DNA from: Moorella sp. Hama-1
Lineage (GTDB): Bacteria > Bacillota > DSM-521 > Neomoorellales > Neomoorellaceae
Assembly: GCF_023734095.1 (NCBI RefSeq)
Contig: NZ_AP024620.1
Location: forward strand, 554,501 to 618,500
DNA length: 64,000 nt
Direction of reading: 5' to 3'
In this document: piece by piece, positions 1 through 9,308 of the stretch
Layout: every line of letters starts with the position of its first letter
Numbering within the stretch: position 1 is the first letter of the stretch
The notes under the pieces: model-generated
What the model saw: the letters and a program-made list of their open reading frames with translations, nothing else
What the model was told of the DNA's origin: nothing
The model's database searches: none
Position numbers and translations under genes: made by a program

Positions 1-26
1 CCGCCCTGCGCCGGGCCCTGGAATAA
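1..26 (+). CDS. C-terminal end of an upstream gene, possibly minD
   Basis: The first bases read as the end of an open frame (Ala-Leu-Arg-Arg-Ala-Leu-Glu, then TAA at 24-26). Too little is present to identify a protein. The suggestion of MinD rests only on context: in Bacillus the order is minC-minD-spoIVFA-spoIVFB, and the next two genes here are spoIVFA-like and spoIVFB. Confidence 0.35.
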
Positions 27-95
27 AATGAGTCATATGTCCCCCACTAAAGCATATACATATACCAAGAAAATGCTTGTCCGGGGGGACGTCTG

Positions 96-833
96 GTGCG
101 TGATAACTGGGATTGGGAAGATATCAAGGGAGAACCCCTGGGCGGCTGGTCCGGGCCGGGCCGGAGCCTGCCACCGTCGCGGTTGCCCCGTCGCTGGCTC
201 CGGCAGGCGGTCATCGCCGGCCTACTGTGGCTGGGTATCACCATGCTTTTCCGCCTGGATGCTCCCGGTGCCCGGCAGTTACAGGTGGGCTTGCGTCACT
301 ACCTGGCCGACCCGGCGGCCGATTACACCGCCGTGGTGGCCGGGGTGGTACGCTCCGGCATGTGGATGGATGCCTATGACCGCTGGGTTTTTCACGCCCT
401 GAAGCCGGGGGATAGCGCCCTGCCGGTTACAGCCAATCCCGCGCGGCCGGTCATGGCCCTGCCCCTATCCGGGAAGATTAGTCGTCCCTACGGTCAAGTC
501 GGCACCGGAAGCGAGCAGCAATACTTCCATAATGGTATTGATATCCAGGCCCCCGGGGGGACGGCCGTCAGGGCCGCCCTGGACGGGCGCGTCGTCCGGG
601 TAGGGCAGGACCCTCTCCTGGGGCAGGTCGTGGAGATTGACCACGGCCGGGGTTTGACGACGGTCTACGGCACCCTGGGTAAGGTTCAGGTTACCAGGGA
701 CCAGGAGGTATCCCGGGGGTCGGTAATCGCCACCCTGGCCGGCGGTAAGACGGCGCAACTCCATTTCGAAGTGCGCCAGGATGGGCGGGCAGTAGATCCG
801 GGCCCCTACCTGGAGAACCCGGCTCAAATTTAA
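96..833 (+). CDS. spoIVFA: SpoIVFA-like membrane protein with degenerate M23 (LytM) domain
   Basis: A 245-residue protein with one membrane segment near residues 37-54 and a C-terminal LytM/M23 peptidase fold. The H-x3-D metal motif is visible (YFHNGIDIQ), but the usual HxH motif reads QLH, so the catalytic histidine is missing. SpoIVFA-type proteins are known to carry inactive LytM domains and to hold the SpoIVFB protease at the forespore membrane until pro-sigma-K processing; that role is inferred here from sequence type and from spoIVFB starting 3 bases after the stop. The GTG start at 96 is preceded by a GGGGGA ribosome site. It could also be annotated simply as an M23 peptidase. Confidence 0.8.
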   Translation: MRDNWDWEDIKGEPLGGWSGPGRSLPPSRLPRRWLRQAVIAGLLWLGITMLFRLDAPGARQLQVGLRHYLADPAADYTAVVAGVVRSGMWMDAYDRWVFHALKPGDSALPVTANPARPVMALPLSGKISRPYGQVGTGSEQQYFHNGIDIQAPGGTAVRAALDGRVVRVGQDPLLGQVVEIDHGRGLTTVYGTLGKVQVTRDQEVSRGSVIATLAGGKTAQLHFEVRQDGRAVDPGPYLENPAQI

Positions 834-836
834 GCC

Positions 837-1733
837 ATGCGTGCCGGCCGCTGGGGCTCGACAACCTTTATCCTTAACGACTATTTTCTGCTCCTCCTGG
901 GCCTTTATTTCCTCGTGGGGGTTCTCCCCCAGGCCTTGATGCTCTTTACGGCCGTGGCCTGTCATGAAGGCTGTCACGCCCTGGTGGCCGCCCGCCTGGG
1001 CTGGCAGGTCAAGAGTGTGGAGCTCTTTCCCTTTGGCGGTGTGGCCCGCCTGTACAGGCCCTCGGGGTGGCGCCAGCAGGAGGAAGCCCTCATTGCCCTG
1101 GCCGGGCCGGCGGCCAGCATCTTCCTGGCAGTTATAGCGAGCCTGGCCGTTAACCTTGCTGGAAACCCGCCAGCCTGGCTCCTTTTTTTCAGCCAGGTCA
1201 ACCTGATCCTGGCCCTCTTTAATCTCTGGCCGGGGTTGCCCCTGGACGGGGGGCGTATCTACCGGGCCTGGCGGGCCCGGCGGGCTGGCCTGGCCCGGGC
1301 TACGGTAGAGGGCGCTTACGGGGGGCAGGCGCTGGCCATTCTCCTGGGTGCAGGCAGCATCATCGGCTTTTACCTGCATCTGATGGATCTGCAGGGCCTG
1401 GTCCTGGCCCTCTTTATCTTTTATATCGCGCGGCAGGAAGGGGAGATGGCACCCTATATGTTCTGGCAGGATTTCTGGCGGCGGCGGGGTGTAAGGAGGC
1501 AAATTAGCCCCTTAAAGGCGAGCAAAGTCTTCTGGCTGGTTGCCGACCCGGGGCTACCTTTAAGCCGGGTGATGCGTTCCTTTGCCCCGGGTTCCTTTAA
1601 CCTGGTGGCCATAGTGGGCCGGCAGGGCGGGCTGGAGGGGATCGTTACCGAAACGGAAGTCCTGGAGGAACTCCTCTCCGGCGGGAGTGCCACCACCCTC
1701 ACCAGCCTGCTGAAAGGCCAAAAAAAGAATTGA
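837..1733 (+). CDS. spoIVFB: SpoIVFB-type M50 site-2 metalloprotease
   Basis: A 298-residue intramembrane zinc protease. The HEGCH (HExxH) motif lies near residue 43 and the second metal-binding motif LPLDGGR near residue 138, both in hydrophobic segments. The C-terminal third resembles a CBS domain, as in SpoIVFB, where it senses nucleotide or partner. In the family this enzyme cleaves pro-sigma-K in the mother cell during sporulation. It is directly coupled to the spoIVFA-like gene. Its stop codon overlaps the -35 box of the nif promoter. Confidence 0.88.
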   Translation: MRAGRWGSTTFILNDYFLLLLGLYFLVGVLPQALMLFTAVACHEGCHALVAARLGWQVKSVELFPFGGVARLYRPSGWRQQEEALIALAGPAASIFLAVIASLAVNLAGNPPAWLLFFSQVNLILALFNLWPGLPLDGGRIYRAWRARRAGLARATVEGAYGGQALAILLGAGSIIGFYLHLMDLQGLVLALFIFYIARQEGEMAPYMFWQDFWRRRGVRRQISPLKASKVFWLVADPGLPLSRVMRSFAPGSFNLVAIVGRQGGLEGIVTETEVLEELLSGGSATTLTSLLKGQKKN

Positions 1734-1758
1734 CATCCGGTGGCGGTGCCGCTATAAT
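1730..1758 (+). promoter_or_regulatory. Consensus sigma-A promoter for the nif cluster
   Basis: TTGACA at 1730-1735 and TATAAT at 1753-1758 are separated by exactly 17 bases, a perfect consensus vegetative promoter. It overlaps the spoIVFB stop codon. The transcript would start near 1765 and carry a leader of about 255 bases before nifH. So strong a promoter on a costly system implies that control lies downstream in the leader or after translation. Confidence 0.85.
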
Positions 1759-1800
1759 AAAATTAAATTTAGATACAGGGTTGTATCTATTCCGGCGAAG

Positions 1801-2848
<1,048 letters not shown>

Positions 2849-2874
2849 GATAGCCCATAGGGGAACCAGGAACA

Positions 2875-3253
2875 TTTCCGGAGGAGCCCCTCATGGCTGC
2901 ACACCGTCACCAGCGAACCATGAAAATGCGGGTAGAGGAAGGGGCTGGCGTCTACAGGCGGAAGGCGACTTGGTTCGAGGCGTAAGCAAACTAAGCGAAG
3001 CCGAACCGAGGCGGCGGTGAACGGGATGGGGATCGTAACGTGACTTAAGAAATAAAGAGTAGCACGCCCCGTTATGATTGATCAAAGGAATAGAGCCTAG
3101 CCACCCCCGCCACCGAGGAAGGCTGAGCGCCAAGTTTGCTCGCCGAGAACCACCGGAGCCTGAAGCCTGTACCCGCCAGCCCCGCAGCAGTTGCTGTAAG
3201 TTGTAACCATTAAGTTGTAACCATTTTGGGGAGAAGTCTATTTTCGGAGGAGG
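2875..3253 (+). repeat. Family B structured repeat, copy 1 (nifH-nifI1 gap); HEARO/omega-RNA-like
   Basis: This 379-base noncoding element fills the nifH-nifI1 gap and shares most of its sequence with 17495-17859. It starts and ends on TTT(C)CGGAGGAG; the right copy is the ribosome site of nifI1. A long-range stem closes it: GGCTGGCG (2943-2950) with CGCCAGCC (3174-3181), and TACAGGC (2953-2959) with GCCTGTA (3165-3171). An inner stem pairs CTTGGTTCG (2969-2977) with CGAACCGAG (3002-3010), and a hairpin GGCTGAGCG...CTCGCC starts at 3121. The architecture recalls the HEARO RNA (omega RNA of IsrB elements); that match is from memory and not tested. No protein is encoded. Confidence 0.75.
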
Positions 3254-3261
3254 TTTAGCTT

Positions 3262-3579
3262 ATGAAAATGATCCGGGCCATTATTCGCCCCGAAAAAAGC
3301 GAGGAAGTAGTAGAGGCCCTGGCCGGGGCCGGTTATGTGGCCCTGACCAGGATGGATGTAGCCGGGCGGGGTAAGCAGAAAGGCATTCACATGGGTAACG
3401 TCTATTACGACGAACTGCCCAAGGTGATGCTCATGCTGGTAGTCGAGGATAACGAAGTGGAAGAAGTCCTGGAGATAGTTCTGAAAACGGCTGCCACCGG
3501 TAGCTTCGGTGACGGGAAGATCTTCATCAGCCCGGTGGAAGAGGCCTATACCGTGCGCACCGGTGCCCCGGGGTTATAA
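3262..3579 (+). CDS. nifI1: Nitrogenase PII-like regulator NifI1
   Basis: A 105-residue GlnB/PII family protein with the family C-terminal signature GDGKIFISPVEEAYTVRTG and a T-loop region near residues 36-55. NifI1 and NifI2 work as a pair that binds dinitrogenase and switches it off when 2-oxoglutarate is low (known from methanogens). Position between nifH and nifD is diagnostic. Its ribosome site GGAGGAGG belongs to the right end of the inserted repeat. Confidence 0.93.
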   Translation: MKMIRAIIRPEKSEEVVEALAGAGYVALTRMDVAGRGKQKGIHMGNVYYDELPKVMLMLVVEDNEVEEVLEIVLKTAATGSFGDGKIFISPVEEAYTVRTGAPGL

Positions 3580-3621
3580 GTAAGGGCAGGATCAAGGGGA
3601 CTGCATAAGGGGGCAATCAGC

Positions 3622-3984
3622 TTGAAGGAGATTATAGCCATCGTCAGGCCCAATAAAATCACTCCCACTAAGGAAGCCCTGGCTGTCCTGGGTTTTCCCG
3701 CCCTGACCGCCTGTAAAGTACTGGGACGGGGGAAACAAAAGGGCATCCTGGGGGAAGTAACCTTCAATGTCAGCCCGGAACTGCAAAGGCAGGAAGGGTC
3801 CATGAAATATGTGCCCAAGAGAATGATCTCCCTGGTAGTGGCTGACGAAGACGTACCTCTGGTGGTGGCCGTATTAATAAAAATCAACCGTACCGGCAAA
3901 GTCGGAGACGGGCGCATCTTTGTCTGCCCGGTAGCAGAGGCGGTGCGGATACGTACGGGCGAAAGGGGCCAGGCAGCCCTGTGA
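3622..3984 (+). CDS. nifI2: Nitrogenase PII-like regulator NifI2
   Basis: A 120-residue PII homolog with the longer T-loop typical of NifI2 and the C-terminal GDGRIFVCPVAEAVRIRTG signature. It partners NifI1 in ATP/2-oxoglutarate-dependent control of NifDK. It begins with TTG at 3622, preceded by GGGGGC; the reading frame and homology start support this codon. It lies 42 bases after nifI1 and 28 before nifD. Confidence 0.92.
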   Translation: MKEIIAIVRPNKITPTKEALAVLGFPALTACKVLGRGKQKGILGEVTFNVSPELQRQEGSMKYVPKRMISLVVADEDVPLVVAVLIKINRTGKVGDGRIFVCPVAEAVRIRTGERGQAAL

Positions 3985-4012
3985 TTGCAAGCAGTAAAGG
4001 GGGAAGGAAAAC

Positions 4013-5473
4013 ATGCCTATGGTAAAAATGAAGTGCGACGAGCTCATTCCCGAGCGGTATAAGCATATTTACTACACGGAAAAAGAGCGGTCCGTCATTC
4101 CAGCCTGCAATATCGCCACCATACCCGGAGATATGACGGAACGCGGGTGCGCCTTTGCCGGTGCCCGGGGGGTAATAGGCGGGCCCATTGCCGATGTTAT
4201 TGCTATGGTTCATGCACCCGTAGGGTGCGCCTGGTATACCTGGGGTACCCGCCGCCACCTGTCCGACCTCTATACCTGGGCCACTCCCACCCGCCTCACC
4301 AATGTGGCCTTTAACCGGCGCTATTGCCTCTGTACCGACATGCAGGAAAAGGACGTAGTTTTCGGCGGCATAAAAAAGCTGGAGCAGTCCTGCCTGGAGG
4401 CCATCAGACTCTTCCCTGAGGCGAAGGGGTTGATTATTTTCACCACCTGTACCACCGGCCTCATCGGTGACGACGTCCAGGCGGTGGCCCGGAGCGTGGA
4501 AAAGAAGACCGGCCGGTTGGTCTTCACCGCCGAATCCCCCGGATGCTCCGGGGTGAGCCAGTCCAAAGGGCACCACGACTTCAACATCCAGTTTTACCGG
4601 CAGGTACGCAGTTTAAAGGAACGGCGGCCGGAATTAAAAATGCCCGAAACGGAAAAAACCCCGTACGATATTTGCCTCATCGGCGACTATAACATGGACT
4701 GGGACTTAAAGGCGGTACGTCCCCTGTTTGAAAAGATGGGTTTGCGTATCGTGGCCGTCTTCTCGGGGAATGAACGCATCGAAAATCTGGTCAAGATGCC
4801 GGACGTCAAATTGAACGTGGTCCACTGCCAGCGCTCCGCCGAATATATCGCCCAGATGGAGAAGGACGGCTATAACATCCCCTTTATACGGGTCTCCCTC
4901 TACGGTATCGAGCAGACCTGCAAGGCCCTGCGGGAAACGGCTGCTTTCTTCGGCCTGGAGGAGCGGGCCGAAGCAGTGATTGCCGAAGAGATGGCCCGGG
5001 TGGAAAAGAGCCTGGCCTTTTACCGGGAGAAGCTCCGGGGCAAGCGGGTGGCCATCTATGTGGGCGGGCCGCGGGTCTGGCACTGGATCAAGTTGATGGA
5101 GGAACTGAGCATGCAGGTGGTGGCAGTAGCCTGCACCTTTGCCCACGAAGACGACTACGAAAAGATCAATGCCCGGGCGCCGGAGGGGATGCTGGTCGTC
5201 GACGCCCCCAATGAGTTTGAGATTGAAGAGATGCTCACGTCAACTAAACCCGATCTCTTCTTAACCGGCTTGAAGGAGAAATATCTGGGGCGCAAAATGG
5301 GTATTCCCACGGTGAATTCCCACTCCTACGAGAAGGGCCCCTATGAAGGGTTTGCAGGCATGGTTAATTTCGCCCGGGATATCTACCAGGGCATTTACGC
5401 CCCGGTATGGAAGTTCCAGTGGGGCCTCGACAGCACGCCTGGTATGAAGGAGAGGGATGGGCTATGCAGTTAA
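4013..5473 (+). CDS. nifD: Dinitrogenase alpha chain NifD (Anf/Vnf-flavoured)
   Basis: A 486-residue nitrogenase component 1 alpha subunit, carrying the active-site cofactor. Likely P-cluster cysteines are C46, C72 and C146. Cofactor ligands are C272 (LNVVHC) and H437 (NSHS). The catalytic-pocket Q183 and H187 (SQSKGHH) are also present, so it should be a functional nitrogenase rather than a maturase. Phrases such as IPGDMTERGCAFAG, VWHW and FARDIYQGIYAP resemble AnfD/VnfD more than classic NifD. No delta subunit gene exists, and the stop overlaps nifK by ten bases. The metal used (Mo, V or Fe) cannot be read from sequence alone. Confidence 0.93.
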   Translation: MPMVKMKCDELIPERYKHIYYTEKERSVIPACNIATIPGDMTERGCAFAGARGVIGGPIADVIAMVHAPVGCAWYTWGTRRHLSDLYTWATPTRLTNVAFNRRYCLCTDMQEKDVVFGGIKKLEQSCLEAIRLFPEAKGLIIFTTCTTGLIGDDVQAVARSVEKKTGRLVFTAESPGCSGVSQSKGHHDFNIQFYRQVRSLKERRPELKMPETEKTPYDICLIGDYNMDWDLKAVRPLFEKMGLRIVAVFSGNERIENLVKMPDVKLNVVHCQRSAEYIAQMEKDGYNIPFIRVSLYGIEQTCKALRETAAFFGLEERAEAVIAEEMARVEKSLAFYREKLRGKRVAIYVGGPRVWHWIKLMEELSMQVVAVACTFAHEDDYEKINARAPEGMLVVDAPNEFEIEEMLTSTKPDLFLTGLKEKYLGRKMGIPTVNSHSYEKGPYEGFAGMVNFARDIYQGIYAPVWKFQWGLDSTPGMKERDGLCS

Positions 5474-6942
5474 AGGAAATTCCTATCACCGGCATTCCTT
5501 ATGACCAGCTGTATATCGAGAAGATTCCTGCCGCGCCGGAGTATTGCCGGCGGCCGGCGGAACTCCTCCCAGCCGGCAACCGGAGCGTGGTTGTCAATCC
5601 CAACCGCACCTGTATGCCCCTGGGAGCCATGTGGGCCGTCCTGGGGGTCCATGGGGCCATTCCCTTCGTCCAGGGCGCCCAGGGTTGTACCACCTACGTC
5701 CGCTACACCTTCTGCCGGGTCTTCAAGGAACCGGCCACCATAGCCACCGCTTCCTTCCATGAAGATGCGGCCGTTTTCGGCGGCCGGCGCAACCTGATCG
5801 AAGGCATTCGCAACCTGGTGGTCCGTTACTGGCCGGAGCTCATCGGGGTGGTAACTACCTGTTCCAGCGAGATTATCGGTGATGATATGGTCAGCTTCCT
5901 CAAAATGGCCCGGGCTAACCTGCGGAAAGAAATCGGGCCCGAGAGGGCCGACGGGATCCCCATCGTCCTGGTTAATACCCCCAGCTTCGCTGGTTCCCAC
6001 GTCGACGGCTACGACCGGGCCTCCCGGGCCTTCGTGGAAACCCTGGCTACTACCAGAAATAAGCCCAACGATAAGGTGAACATCATCCCCGGCCTGCTCT
6101 ACCCCGGCGACATCCGGGAAATTAAACACCTGCTCCGGCATATGGGCATTGAAGGCATCGTTCTTTTTGACATCTCCGACCCCCTGGACGCCCCTCTGCA
6201 GCCGCCGGTATCCCTTCCCTATAAACCCCCCGGAGGCACCCCGGTGGAGGCCATCAGAGATATGGCCAACTCCCTGGCTACTTTTGCGCTCCAGCCCCAT
6301 GCCGGCCAGGCCGGCGCCCGGTACCTCGAGCGGAAATTCGGGGTGCGGGCGGTAGTTGGGCCGCCGCCTATCGGCATCCAGGGTACCGATGCCTTTTTAA
6401 AGGCCCTCAGGGAACTGACCGGCAAACCCATTCCCGAGAACCTCCGGCAGGAAAGGGGCCGGCTGGTTGACTCCCTGGCCGACACCTTCCACCACACTAT
6501 GATGAAGAAGGTGGCCATTATGGGGGATCCCGACGTAGTCCTGGGGGTTACCCGCTTTGTCCTGGAAATGGGCATGGAACCGGTAGCCCTCGCCGGAGGT
6601 ACGGCCAGCAAGACCTTCGACCACGACGTGGAGGCCATCCTGGCCGAAGGAGGCTACGCGGGTGACCCGCCCCTGGTGGTCAACGGCGGCGACCTCCTGG
6701 AGTTTGAGGAACACCTGAAACAATTGCCCCGGGTGGACCTGGTCATCGGCAACTCCCGGGCCGTCGATATTGCCAAGGAACTCCAGGTGCCCCTGGTGCG
6801 GGTGGGCTTCCCTATTTACGACCGCTTTGGTTACCAGAAACGGGCCGTCGTCGGTTATCGCGGCGGCGAGGTGCTCCTGGCGGAGATTGTCAACAGCATT
6901 TTAGGCTACCAGTATCCTGACGACCGCACCCACCAGCTCTAG
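5464..6942 (+). CDS. nifK: Dinitrogenase beta chain NifK
   Basis: A 492-residue component 1 beta subunit. P-cluster cysteines C50, C75 and C133 are in the expected contexts (NRTCMPLG, GAQGCTTY, VTTCSSEIIGDD), and the serine motif NTPSFAGSHVDGYD is present. Its length and the segment FHEDAAVFGG match NifK of the molybdenum type. The ATG at 5464 overlaps the end of nifD and follows GAGAGGGATGG; an earlier in-frame start at 5407 would lie inside nifD. Confidence 0.94.
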   Translation: MQLKEIPITGIPYDQLYIEKIPAAPEYCRRPAELLPAGNRSVVVNPNRTCMPLGAMWAVLGVHGAIPFVQGAQGCTTYVRYTFCRVFKEPATIATASFHEDAAVFGGRRNLIEGIRNLVVRYWPELIGVVTTCSSEIIGDDMVSFLKMARANLRKEIGPERADGIPIVLVNTPSFAGSHVDGYDRASRAFVETLATTRNKPNDKVNIIPGLLYPGDIREIKHLLRHMGIEGIVLFDISDPLDAPLQPPVSLPYKPPGGTPVEAIRDMANSLATFALQPHAGQAGARYLERKFGVRAVVGPPPIGIQGTDAFLKALRELTGKPIPENLRQERGRLVDSLADTFHHTMMKKVAIMGDPDVVLGVTRFVLEMGMEPVALAGGTASKTFDHDVEAILAEGGYAGDPPLVVNGGDLLEFEEHLKQLPRVDLVIGNSRAVDIAKELQVPLVRVGFPIYDRFGYQKRAVVGYRGGEVLLAEIVNSILGYQYPDDRTHQL

Positions 6943-6955
6943 AGGGGAGATCATC

Positions 6956-8269
6956 ATGGAGTTATCCGTTGATATGCTTCCGGAGCGGCGCCAGCACCTG
7001 CAGCGGGAGGGACTGCCGGCCTGCAACCGGCCGACCCTTCCCGGCGTGGTCTCCCAGCGGGCCTGCGCTCTTTACGGCGCCCGCTGGATGCTGGCGGCAA
7101 TCAAGGACGCCATTCACCTGCTCCACGGCCCGGTAGGCTGCGCTTATTATAGCGAAACAGTCCGCAAAAAGCGTTATGAGGTCTTTTCCACCGCCCTGGA
7201 GGAGAAAGATATTATCTTCGGGGCAGGAGCCAAACTCGCGACTGCCATCAGGGAAGGGGTACGCCTGCGCCCCGCTGCAGCGGCAGTAATCGTCTATACT
7301 ACCTGTGCCGCCGGGCTCATCGGCGAGGATGTAACAGCCATTTGCAGGCAGGCTGAAGCTAATCTGGGGGTGCCGGTAGTACCGGTTAACTGCCCCGGCT
7401 TCTGTGGGGTGAGCCAGGGCGACGGCCACGAAGCCGCCGTCACGGCCCTGCTGGAACACTTTATCGGCCGCGGGGCCGATGGCCCTCCCCTGGCAAAGAG
7501 CGTTAACATCCTGGGCGAGTTCGATATCCAGGGCGATTTAAAGGAAATTGAAAGGTTGCTGCAGCGCCTGGGAGTAGAAGTACTCTGTGCCGTATCGGGG
7601 CGAGCTACGGTGGCCGGTCTGGCCCGGGCCCGCCGGGCCGGATTGAACCTCGTCCACTGCGGGCGCACCGGCCGCCGCCTGGCCCTGGAGATGGCAGAGC
7701 GGTTCGGTATCCCCTGGCGGAAGGTTTCCTTCTTCGGCCTGGCAGAGACGGCCGCGGCCCTGCGGACCATAGCAGCCTTCTTTCAATGCCCCGAAAAGGC
7801 AACCTGGGTGGAGGAAGAAATAGAGTCTGCCAGGGAGAAGGCATCTCCCTACCTGGAGCGCCTGGCTGGCAAGAGGGTGGGCCTGTTCTTTGGCGCTTCC
7901 CGGATGGGTTCCATGGCCCGGGCCTTCCGTGAACTGGGCCTGGAGGTTGTTTTCTGTGGTTCCCAGTTCGGCTGCCGGGAGGACTACGCCGAATCCCGCA
8001 GCCGCCTGGGCCGGGAGACGTTAATGGTCGACGACGCCCACGAACGGGAACTGGAGGAGTTTCTCCATCGTTACCGGCCCCACCTGCTGGTGGGGGGTAG
8101 CCGGGAGCAGTTTATGGCCCACAAGCTGGGGGTTCCTTTCCTGGTCTTCCCCCAGGAGACCGCACCCTACGCCGGTTTTAACGGTTTTGTCAACCTGGCG
8201 CGAGAGGTAGCGACCTTCATAGGAGCCCCCGTGTGGCGCCTGGCTGCCGGTTCACCTGCGCCGGGGTAG
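6956..8269 (+). CDS. nifE: FeMo-cofactor scaffold subunit NifE
   Basis: A 437-residue NifD/NifE family protein. C37, C62 and C117 match the cluster cysteines of NifE, and the LNLVHC cysteine is retained. The position equivalent to the NifD catalytic histidine reads SQGDGHEA, so the double-histidine pattern is lost. Normally NifE pairs with NifN to convert NifB-co into FeMo-co, but no nifN is present in the cluster. NifE may act alone, as a homodimer, or with a NifN encoded elsewhere. Confidence 0.87.
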   Translation: MELSVDMLPERRQHLQREGLPACNRPTLPGVVSQRACALYGARWMLAAIKDAIHLLHGPVGCAYYSETVRKKRYEVFSTALEEKDIIFGAGAKLATAIREGVRLRPAAAAVIVYTTCAAGLIGEDVTAICRQAEANLGVPVVPVNCPGFCGVSQGDGHEAAVTALLEHFIGRGADGPPLAKSVNILGEFDIQGDLKEIERLLQRLGVEVLCAVSGRATVAGLARARRAGLNLVHCGRTGRRLALEMAERFGIPWRKVSFFGLAETAAALRTIAAFFQCPEKATWVEEEIESAREKASPYLERLAGKRVGLFFGASRMGSMARAFRELGLEVVFCGSQFGCREDYAESRSRLGRETLMVDDAHERELEEFLHRYRPHLLVGGSREQFMAHKLGVPFLVFPQETAPYAGFNGFVNLAREVATFIGAPVWRLAAGSPAPG

Positions 8270-8404
8270 TTGCTCCCTGCACGGGGCGAAAGGCCACTCG
8301 AGGATCGTCCCGGGGCGCGCAGCTTCCGAAAGGCGTCGGGTCATATTCACTTTATTTAGAAGTTGCATTTTTATTAAGAGCCATTTCGAAGGGGGGAACC
8401 AACC

Positions 8405-9217
8405 ATGCCACAACAGTCCTTTGACCAGCTCAGGGAGCACCCCTGTTTCAACCGGGCCGCCGCCAGGTGGTTCGGCCGCATACACCTGCCGGTGGCGCCT
8501 GATTGTAACATAAAGTGTCACTATTGTAACCGTCTCTACGACTGCGCGAATGAAAACCGCCCCGGGGTTACCAGCCGCCTCATGGGCCCCGCAGAGGCCC
8601 TGGAACATGTCCGGCGGATGGTGACGGCAGACAACCGCCTCCGGGTGGTGGGCGTTGCCGGTCCAGGGGAACCCCTGGCCAGCAAGGCCACCCTGGACAC
8701 CCTGCTCAACGTGCACCGCCAGTTTCCGGAATTGATTACCTGCGTCAGTACCAACGGCCTCCTGCTGGCAGAAAAGCTGCCGGTCCTGCACGCGGCCGGG
8801 GTAAGGGCGGTGACAGTGACGGTAAACGCCGTCTCGCCTGCTGTAGGCAGCCTGATTTACAGTTATGTTTCCTATGGTGGTAGGATTTACAGGGGGACGG
8901 AAGGTGCTGAGTTACTCTGGCGGGCCCAGAGGAGGGGCCTTCGCCTGGCCGGGGAGATGGGGATGGTCGTTAAGGTGAATAGCGTTCTAATTCCCGGCAT
9001 CAACGACGAACACCTGGCAGGAGTAGCCCGGGCAGTAAAGGAGGCCGGAGCCCGGGTCATGAACGTTATCCCCCTGATTCCCCAGGGGAAATTTGCCGGC
9101 TTGCTTCCACCGCCGCCGGAGCGGGTCAACTTCCTGCGCCGGGAGCTATGCCCCATTATTGACCAGGTGACCCACTGCCGGCGCTGCCGGGCCGACGCGG
9201 TGGGGATGCTGGTATGA
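8405..9217 (+). CDS. nifB: Radical SAM NifB-co synthase NifB
   Basis: A 270-residue radical SAM enzyme that fuses two 4Fe-4S clusters into NifB-co, the core of all nitrogenase cofactors. Visible: the N-terminal HPCF, the CNIKCHYC (CxxxCxxC) cluster motif near residue 38, and the C-terminal CRRCRADAVG signature. It lacks the NifX-like extension, as in archaeal and many clostridial NifB. ATG follows GGGGGGAACC. The 135-base gap before it holds no clear gene. Confidence 0.93.
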   Translation: MPQQSFDQLREHPCFNRAAARWFGRIHLPVAPDCNIKCHYCNRLYDCANENRPGVTSRLMGPAEALEHVRRMVTADNRLRVVGVAGPGEPLASKATLDTLLNVHRQFPELITCVSTNGLLLAEKLPVLHAAGVRAVTVTVNAVSPAVGSLIYSYVSYGGRIYRGTEGAELLWRAQRRGLRLAGEMGMVVKVNSVLIPGINDEHLAGVARAVKEAGARVMNVIPLIPQGKFAGLLPPPPERVNFLRRELCPIIDQVTHCRRCRADAVGMLV

Positions 9218-9308
9218 GATTTTAGTTTAGATTGTACAGGCGGCCGGGAAGATTTGCCCTGCCGTTTCTCTGCCCGGTACACCAGTCATAATCCTGGAGG
9301 CGAGGCTA

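Noticed and set aside
465-1502. Antisense frame of 345 codons opposite the spoIVFA/spoIVFB genes
   Set aside because: Product is rich in Pro/Gly/Gln without domains, and lies opposite two well-supported genes; it reflects high GC content.
5440-5475. A delta subunit gene (anfG/vnfG) between nifD and nifK
   Set aside because: The two genes overlap by ten bases, and no other frame of suitable length exists between or after them.
8270-8404. A further family B repeat between nifE and nifB
   Set aside because: The end TTTCGAAGGGGGG is only vaguely similar to the repeat terminus, and none of the conserved stems are present.
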